DNA from: Limnanthes douglasii subsp. nivea
Lineage: Eukaryota > Streptophyta > Magnoliopsida > Brassicales > Limnanthaceae
Length of the DNA: 64,000 nt
Direction of reading: 5' to 3'
Assembly (NCBI GenBank): GCA_036936605.1
Contig: JAUPFV010000005.1
Span: 157,295,195-157,359,194 of the forward strand
The notes under the pieces were generated by a model. That model had not been told where the DNA came from and searched no databases. It saw only the letters and a list, made by a program, of their open reading frames with translations. Shown piece after piece: positions 56,898-64,000 of the stretch. Every line of letters starts with the position of its first letter. Position 1 is the first letter of the stretch. The translations under genes and the position numbers were made by a program.

Positions 56898-59691
56898 ATG
56901 TTTAGGAAAAGGCAATCTCATATTCCACAGGATGACGCAGAGAGAGACATCAAGGTAATTTTTCATTTCGATTCAGAAAGTTGCTTGATCAATCTGTATC
57001 TGTTGTTTCAACAAACTGGTCCGATTGGATTTTTATTATCTAGTCAATTGTTTTCTCCTTCTTTTTACACATATAAGAATCACTCTTGTTCACTTTGTTG
57101 GTCTGCGATAGGCTTAAGCCAAGAAATACATTCCTATTCGCAGATTCTTTCAGAAGGCTGTTTGGTGTAGCTGATTAGAAAAGTTTTTGGTAACAGATCA
57201 ACTTCATCTATTGAAGTGTTTGCTTTAATATAGGGCAAACTTTATGATGTCTTAGTATTGGAAAAAAACAAAACCTATTGAACCTTTCTTCTTTATTCTT
57301 AAAGGTCGATAATTATAAATGAATGTACAAAACCCTTGATATCTTAGTTGGGTCACCCTACCCCACAAACAAGATCGCAATAATTTGGGTGAATAAGCTC
57401 TAAAAAGAGAGTGATACTCATGCAGGTTAATGAACTCAGAGCTGCTATGGGAACTCTCTCTGGACGTGGTAAAAAATACTGCACCGTAGCATGTTTGAAA
57501 AGATATTTGGAAGCTCGAAACTGGAATGTTGAGAAGGCAAAGAAAATGTTGGAGGAAACTCTTAAGTGGAGATCAACATATAAGCCTGAAGAAATCCGTT
57601 GGGTAGGCCAAATTGACAACACATTCAGGTTTTTTGGTGATAGAATAGCACTCATGCAAGCATTTTTCTCTGATTTCTGCATTCCTATTGTATCTTGCTA
57701 CCTTTAATAGAACAAAATTAGCCTGTTATCTACCCTTACATTATCTAAAGTGATACAGTTCTGTCCTCTTAAAACAGTAGTAGAGAAACTTGACTTGGGG
57801 GGTGTTGGTTGTCTAGCAGTAACTCATGAGTCTGTACTCTGTAGACTCGAAAATCTGAGGAAAAGAAAACAAAGTTCGAGGATAGAAATTTCATATTCTG
57901 GTTTAAAATAGGAGGAAGAAAAATTACTATCAATGAGAAGTCGTGAAAAGTTCAAAAAACCTACTTAGTACTGCAACATCGGATTTTATTTATTACCCTC
58001 TATCTTATTCTCCATTATAGTTCTTCATTACCTTCTTTTCGTGATCCAAGCAGAGCTTTAGCATATGCTATCTATAGCTGTTTTACAGTCGCAGAATATT
58101 TAACTTTATTGTATTCCTGTCCAGCATGAAATAGCACATGAAGGTGAGACTGGAAAGGTATCCAGAGCAGATTTTCAAGATTTGTGTGGAAGAACTGTCC
58201 TTATTATGAGGCCAGGGATGCAGGTACTTACTGTGATTTCGTACCACATTTTCCATACATGGGTCGATGGGACGTAGCGTCTGTGCCCCGAATAATAATC
58301 TAGCTAAAGTGTTGACATTGATAATGAATGAATGTAGCCACCAGCCAAGATAATATTAGAATATCTAGGTCAACTGGCAATTTGTTTTGATATTTTGGTT
58401 CTATTCAATAGTATTTATTTAAGTAATTTAGAATGACTGTACTTATGTATATCCTTTTAACTAGGAAGACGCTCATTAGTTGACTCAGCCTATATGTGCC
58501 TCTATGAAACATTCGTCCCCAATAACCTAATGTCCTCATTAGTTGACTTTTATTTTGTAATTTGCAGAACACAACATCAACTGACGACAACATTCGTCAT
58601 TTGGTCTATCTTTTGGAAAATGCCATCCTTAACCTTTCTGAAGGTCAAGAGCAAATGTCATGGTTGATAGACTTCACAGGATGGTCAATGAACACTAATG
58701 TTTCTCTTAGAACATCTCGTGATATTGCTAACATTTTACAAAACCACTACCCTGAAAGGCTTGCCATTGCTTTTTTATATAATCCGCCTAGGATTTTTGA
58801 AACATTCTATAAGGTACGTCCCTCGTCATCTCATTTAGTTTATCGCATTTCCTTCAGACTTTTTGGTCCTTATCAGTATAAAATAGGAGTTACAAAAATG
58901 TGCGTTATGGTTGGCTACTACATATTGAGCAAGCGAATATATATTTAACTGAAAAAACGTGGAGGCCGTGTTTGGGTGGTGATTTTTTTTTTGTTTTCAT
59001 TTTCATTTTCAGTGGAAATATTTAATATATATTCTGCATTCATAAACTGAGTTTTTTGTATATCCTTTGATAGTTTTCTATATATTTAAAAAATACTTAC
59101 ATTTTTATTTTAAAATACATAACTATAAAAACTATAAAAAAAAAACTCAGTTTATGTTATATGGTTTTTCCCTTCATAGCTTAAAATTAATAGAAAGTGC
59201 AGAATACTTAAAATTCCTAGAAAACTGTTTTAATTTTCAGCAACCAAACACATTTGAAATTGAAAAAAGAAAAGAAAACCAAACACATCACAATAGACCG
59301 TATGTTAGCTTGAAACTAATCTTTCAGCTGACCACCATGCGTTAATGATAATAAACTCTTGCAGGCGGTCAAGTACTTCCTTGATTCAAAAACAGCTCAA
59401 AAAGTGAAATTTGTATATCCGAAGAATCAAACTAGTCTTGATCTGATGGGATCATACTTTGATGTTGAAAGCCTTCCCGAGGAACTAGGTGGCAAATCCA
59501 CCCTAAACTATGACCACGAGGAGTTCTCGAGGTTAATGGCTCAAGATGACGTGAAAACCGCCAAGTTCTGGGGACTAGATGATAAGCCGGTCCAGGTCGC
59601 TATGAAGTGTTCCGGAGCTGAGATCGCTATCAAGTGTTCGGGAGCTGAGGTTGCACCAGAGCCAGCCTCCCTAGAATCAGCAGCTAACTGA
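56898..59691 (+). CDS. SEC14/CRAL-TRIO domain phosphatidylinositol-transfer-like protein, 301 aa
   Basis: Lipid-binding protein of the plant single-domain SEC14 group; such proteins carry or present phosphoinositides and other hydrophobic ligands at membranes (family knowledge; no ligand proven here). Coding exons: 56898-56954, 57426-57602, 58125-58223, 58568-58813, 59365-59691. All introns are phase 0 with GT-AG borders, and exon lengths are 19, 59, 33, 82 and 108 codons. Residues 20-78: CRAL-TRIO N-terminal helices (CLKRYLEARNWNVEKAKKML, TLKWRSTYKPEEIRW). About 79-245: lipid-binding fold (GRTVLIMRPGMQNTT, WLIDFTGWSM, YPERLAIAFLYNPPRIFETF, VKYFLD, KFVYPKN, LPEELGGKS). Then HEEFSRLMAQDDVKTAKFWG. 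The tail has a duplicated 9-residue unit. No stop or frameshift; probably the only functional host gene here. Confidence 0.93.
58967..59295. mobile_element. Foldback/MITE-like insertion in the last SEC14 intron
   Basis: A long imperfect inverted repeat: GTGTTTGGGTGGTGA and TTTTCATTTTCATTTTC on the left, GAAATTGAAAAAAGAAAAG and AACCAAACACATCAC on the right. The inner arms ATAAACTGAGTTTTTT (about 59042) and AAAAAACTCAGTTTAT (about 59139-59155) are perfect complements. No coding capacity. The exact ends and TSD could not be fixed. Confidence 0.65.
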
Positions 59692-60299
59692 CTCAAAAGT
59701 TCGAAATATCAGTAATTGTTGTATTAACTAATAATGAGCAAAACGTTAATACTACTGCTACCTAACAACGATGAAATACAGCTTTCTGCCTATTGTTGTC
59801 TTTAATCAAACATGTTTCCAAGATATTAAACAGGTATATCGATTTTCATGATATATGCTTGTATTAGGGCATCAGAGTTAACCATCAAATAAAACGTTTG
59901 TATTCAAAGAGATTAAGATCTCAATACAGAACTGCATCTGATCAAGGCTTCAAGCTATCTATGATCTCTCTTGTCCTTGTCCTAGAGTTTTCCTTTTTAT
60001 TAATGGTCCTCGTAACATTTTTGAAAAGTAGGTTTTGCATTTTCTATTTGTCTCCAAACTGTTATTATGTATTCTGATAAAATGTTATATTTGCGATTTC
60101 AAAATATTAAATACATTTTTTAATAAAAACGGTTTTTATTTTTAGACAAAAAAAAATATAAGAATGTTTCGTAAAATATTCTCTTTTCCAAACTTAAAAA
60201 TTTGAATTTACAACTTCAGTCCTAAATCGCGAATCGTGCGACAAATGTGTCTGATCAATGTAGACCCTCGAGTCGCCACTTGCAAACATTTTCTTCAGA
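59692..60299. other. 3' flank of the SEC14 gene
   Basis: Contains AATAAA-like candidates (for example AATAAAAC at about 59888) but no chosen poly(A) site. No other gene. Confidence 0.5.
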
Positions 60300-61247
60300 C
60301 TTGATTTTGTTTTAAGAACTGTAAATTCCACATCACTCATTTAGTCCCTCAAATTATCTGTTGGACCATCTGGTACAACAAAAATTGTTCTAAATTCAAC
60401 AACACTCATGATGATTTCAAGAGTGCTGTTGATGGAATCTGCAAAATCATCTTGGCCATTGACTCAGGGGATAAACTTCATTCTAAGCATTGGTCTTTTG
60501 TTTGTAACGCAGGTTCTGCGTTGGGTTGTAAATCGATTAACAGAATAAAGAAAGGAATTACGTACCTGAAATGGCTAGCTCCACCTCCTGGTAGGTTGAA
60601 GGTCAATGTCGACGGCGCTTGTCATTCTTCTGGCGAATCCAGTGGAGGCCTTATAGTCAGAAACGATAGAGGAGACATCTTGCTGGGAAAAGGGTTTGTA
60701 TTTGGGAAGCTGAATCCTTTTCAGGCAGAATGCAAAGCTTTCATTGAAGGGCTCCTCACTTGCAAGCGTAATGGTTGAGAAAATGTCGATATAGAGTCAG
60801 ATTGTCTGGCTCTAATCAACATGCTGCTCCTTCTCTCGAGTCGTTGGGCATCATTTGTAGAAGTCTAATCCACCCAAGAATGACTATCCGTCACGTATCC
60901 AGAACTCAGAATCAAGCTGCGGACTGGATCGCGAAGAGAGCCATCATTGCTCGTCATAATCTTTCCTTCGAAGGTTTAAATATCCCTTCTTCTCTTCTAG
61001 CCATCACAACGCTAGAGAGTTTCGGCATTGGTTGTTTCGACTTTGGTTAAAGCTTTGGTGTAGCTATGGTGAAGCAGTGGTGAAGCAGCTCTGTCGAGTT
61101 CTAGGGTTTTCTTAATTTGGAAATTTTCGTTAAATCTGTCGATTTGCTCTTTTAAGTCTATTTTTAGTCCTTGTTTTCATTTTGGTCCTCAATGTTTGTA
61201 AAACTCTTTATTTAGTAATAGATCATTATATTTTCTAAAAAAAACTT
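60300..61247 (+). mobile_element. LINE 3' end with RNase H, strongly 5'-truncated
   Basis: Starts in the linker (IICWTIWYNKNCSKFNN), then RNase H: YLKWLAPPPGRLKVNVDGAC, GGLIVRNDRGDILLGKGFVF, FQAECKAFIEGLLTC, then a TGA at about 60777, ENVDIESDCLALIN, and after frame changes RHVSRTQNQAADWIAKRA. It ends with a short untranslated stretch and an A-rich tail near 61238-61247. Better preserved than the LINE at 1-1187 and from a distinct copy. Confidence 0.82.
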
Positions 61248-63116
61248 TAAAATTTCAAATCCTCAAACTTTTTAAAACTCAAAACACGAAAACATTTAAA
61301 TCCAATCTTTGATGTGTTTTATAATCCAAAATTCTAAGCTCTTTTTTAAAACTATAAAGCATCTCCTACGCATATAGTATATTAAAGTTAATAGTAAATA
61401 TAAAGACTATCCAAAAAAAAGTTTATAACACATAACCTATAAGGTAGTCATATTTACATCTTTAAATTTAGGTACGTACTTTTTTTGTAGTGGGGGTTAC
61501 ACAATCTCTAAAATATATCATTATAAAAAATTTCCTTCACATTAACAAACTAATAAATGCTATAAATATAGCTACTTTGTTGGAATAAAAATGTAATCAA
61601 CAAATTTAGATCACAAGAATTTAACCTAAATTTACCAAAAATATGCATACAATGTTGGGATGTTTCAAAGCACGTCGCTATGTATTTTTTTCCTCAACAC
61701 TAAGAGGTTTCTTCTTCTTTTTTCTCAAACAGTATGATAACACTATCTTCTAAGTGGTGTTAATGTTTTGTGATTTGTTTGTTCGGAATGCGCTGGGCTG
61801 GGTGCTTCTCGTGGTGGTCATTGTTAAGGAAAAATATAATAAATAATCTGCCAAGTAGTAATTTTATTAATCGGAAAAGAAAATATAACTTCTTACATAA
61901 TTGCATACCTATTTATATTGCTTACAAAGTAGTTTTACGTTCCCACTAATTACATAATTTATTTAATCTCGATCATTGACCAGTATTTATGGTAATGGCC
62001 CTGTAATCATGGCCATTACTCTAGTCATGGTCCGATATATGAGTCATTCTTAGTCAACAACCCTTTAAATAGACGTTGATCTTTTTTACGATCTTTTTAA
62101 TAGTCATAGCTGATGACTAGGCATCTTAAGTGTTATTGGATCCGCGTTTATTCTTTGACAGGTCTTGCTCTGACCGTTGTTCCTTGTATGCTGCCTCTAC
62201 TCGGTTAGGCCTCTGTTCGGTTGTGTTTTGTAAGATGGTGTTCGTGCCCCTTGGTTATACCTTCACGCGGTCGCTAATGGTGATCTTGCTTGATGGATAA
62301 AAAGTTGTCTTGATAGGACGTCGATATCCTTGGTTTGGGATTGTCCATCTGATCTGAGTGTTGCGTTAGTGTACAACTTATGGGTCACCTCAAGTTCACA
62401 TAAGGAACCCCTCGGTTTGGCGTTGCTTATGTGCGTATCTCATTTCTATTTGCTCGAAATTTAGTTAATCAAGTACTGGATGAAGGCGTCCTCATCAGGG
62501 CTCACCTCTAGTTCATGGATTATATTTTGAAAAATATATATAATTGATGGAATAATAATTGACGAGGAAGAGTATATGAGAAAATTACTTATATGGATTT
62601 TTGGCACGTGAGCCTCGTGTATAAATATTTCTGATAATGGAGTGAGTGTTTTCCAATGGTGGTATGACACGTGGCGTTTGTAAGGCGGTGCGTGTGATAT
62701 GACAGTTTTGACACACGAAGTCATTTCGATGGACTTTGGCGCTTCGATTCTACGTAAGTGTGCTTATTAATTAATATGAATGACACTTGGTGTCCCATCA
62801 CACGTGGGTTGTAGGACCGATCTTGGTTTGAAACAGTTATATTAGTCTTTCAAGTTATTTTCTTCAAAATAACCTTTTGTTCTCACGGAAAAGAAAGTCA
62901 CTCTTTGTAACTTGCAGGGTCTAAAGATTTTTGTCATCTTTGTTCGTCGCAAGTTTATCATGTAGATAAAATGTATGCTTGAAACCTAACTTTGTATAAA
63001 TCTTGTATGATGTTAGTGATAATCGTGTCATATTGGGGCTACCCTAGCCTGGTTTAGATTTGTTTGCCCTAATTTAGTTGAGTATTGGGGGAAAAAAACC
63101 TTGTAGGTAGCACTGT
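61248..63116. other. Non-coding DNA, possibly LTR/promoter of an element extending right
   Basis: No ORF supported. Two ACGTG boxes, GACACGTGGC (62666-62675) and CACACGTGGG (about 62799-62808), lie 310-450 bp before the fragment at 63117, recalling the G-box upstream of the antisense ORFs in B and C. LTR ends were not found. Confidence 0.4.
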
Positions 63117-63395
63117 TTGAGGAGATTTATCCCAGCTATTTGCTTGCTTTTAAAAGTCCTATTGGATAATTGCAGTCGTTCTAGAGATCTTGATGGCGCT
63201 GCAAAAAAAAAGGTGGGTGTTGTTACTGTTGACGGCGTAGAATCGAAATATGAGAGCTCATCTTTCTTGGAGGAGTATTTCTCACGATTAACCCTAAAAT
63301 ATGGATTCCTGACAGAGGATGGACTTCAAGAATTTAGGGTTAAATACGGTATTCCTAGCAATGTGATAGTGAGGGCGTCGATACTTGGAAAATAG
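63117..63395 (+). pseudogene. Fragment resembling the N-terminal core of a gypsy antisense ORF
   Basis: 92-codon frame. FLTEDGLQEFRVKYGIPSNVIVR resembles LGRLRTKWGIPENVKIR of the C antisense protein and the 'putative gypsy type transposon' family. If right, a minus-strand gypsy element extends beyond the right edge. It lacks the Ser/Pro-rich N-terminus of the C protein, so it is another family or an exon. Weak evidence. Confidence 0.4.
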
Positions 63396-64000
63396 CCTTA
63401 TCATGCGAAAAAATAAGATATGTCTTAATATCACTATTTTTACTGGGGTTTACAATTGTTGGTACCCTCGCTGATTCTTGATTTTTTTAGCTTTCTAGGT
63501 ATATGTTCCACACAACTAACCATATAGATGGAGGATATTATTAAGTGTGATATTAAGTTCCGCTTGTTATGTGTTCTTGTGTGTTTGGCGGACTTGCTTG
63601 TTGTGGTTGATGTAGCCAAATTAGCGAATTCCCTTTTTTCTAAACTCAATTAACCTTAGTAAGGAGAATAGTTAAATTACAACCATCGAATAATAAGTAG
63701 AAACACACGTTTTTATTTGTGTCGATTAATTAGGAGCACGGATGTTTCGTGATGAATATCCAATTAGAAATACGGTGGAAGGTTAAGTGTAAAGAAGAAA
63801 ATTTTTATAGTTTTGGCTCGTGTTACCCATTATTGATGTTAATTAAATTGTTTGTATGTGTGTAGGTGACGGGAAGCACCAGCAGTGATTCAAGGAGGGA
63901 TTAACATAGGATATTTTAAATTCCTTGATCAGGTTATCAGCATTGGTTAATACTACGTATAGTCAGGAAGAATCACACTTATTAACACACAAGTGAATTA
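63396..64000. other. Non-coding or unresolved end of window
   Basis: T-rich DNA. A possible acceptor (TGTGTGTAG|GTGACGGG, about 63867) could be an intron border of the preceding fragment. Nothing else supported. Confidence 0.4.

Noticed and set aside
62461..62724. 87-codon minus-strand frame
   Set aside because: No recognisable family; lies in the putative promoter region and looks compositional.

Overview
The window is AT-rich nuclear DNA from a flowering plant, probably a eudicot; I cannot name the species. The evidence is one spliced plant-type SEC14/CRAL-TRIO gene with GT-AG introns, surrounded by plant transposon families: Ty3/gypsy elements of the Tat (Retand-like) type with two RNase H domains and an antisense ORF, L1-type LINEs, a tRNA-derived SINE, a Mutator-like transposase with an OTU remnant, and a foldback MITE. 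No rRNA, genuine tRNA gene, CRISPR or bacterial feature was seen.

Layout. 1-1.2 kb: 3' part of a decayed LINE carrying an antisense SINE with a 10-bp target duplication. 1.2-3.9 kb: AT-rich, empty. 3.9-22.6 kb: old, stop-ridden Tat element A (+ strand), with a second Tat element B (- strand, 11693-21954, 376-bp LTRs, 5-bp target duplication TAACT) inserted into its antisense ORF. 22.6-33.1 kb: Tat element C (+ strand), the youngest copy (LTRs differ at 4 of 460 sites by eye). It has an intact gag-protease, a pol with one nonsense codon, and an intact spliced antisense gene of 967 codons. 33.4-36.5 kb: seven quasi-palindromic repeats and a decayed MULE transposase (- strand). 37.6-48.4 kb: a mosaic of truncated gypsy pieces D (+), E (+), F (+) and G (-), joined end to end with no LTR between D, E and F. 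48.7-50.6 kb: an unrecognised decayed coding-like block (- strand). 51.8-55.8 kb: 5'-truncated LINE. 56.1-59.7 kb: the SEC14 gene, six exons, 301 aa. 60.3-61.25 kb: 3' end of a third LINE. 63.1-63.4 kb: a fragment resembling the N-terminal half of a gypsy antisense ORF.

How the parts work together. In element C the sense transcript encodes gag-protease, then RT, two RNase H domains and integrase. A single in-frame UAG separates gag-protease from pol. The homologous codon is also UAG in A and B and is UAU in D, and the downstream codons resemble the plant-virus CAR-YYA readthrough context. The antisense gene lies between pol and the 3' LTR and points toward pol. It has its own TATA box, a G-box palindrome at a fixed distance, and a conserved phase-1 intron in B and C. 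The two convergent transcripts end around a duplicated CCTTGGAWGGCCAAGG motif. These recurrent, copy-independent features (UAG context, antisense promoter, convergent-end motif) are the most interesting signals. The only likely functional host gene is the SEC14 protein.
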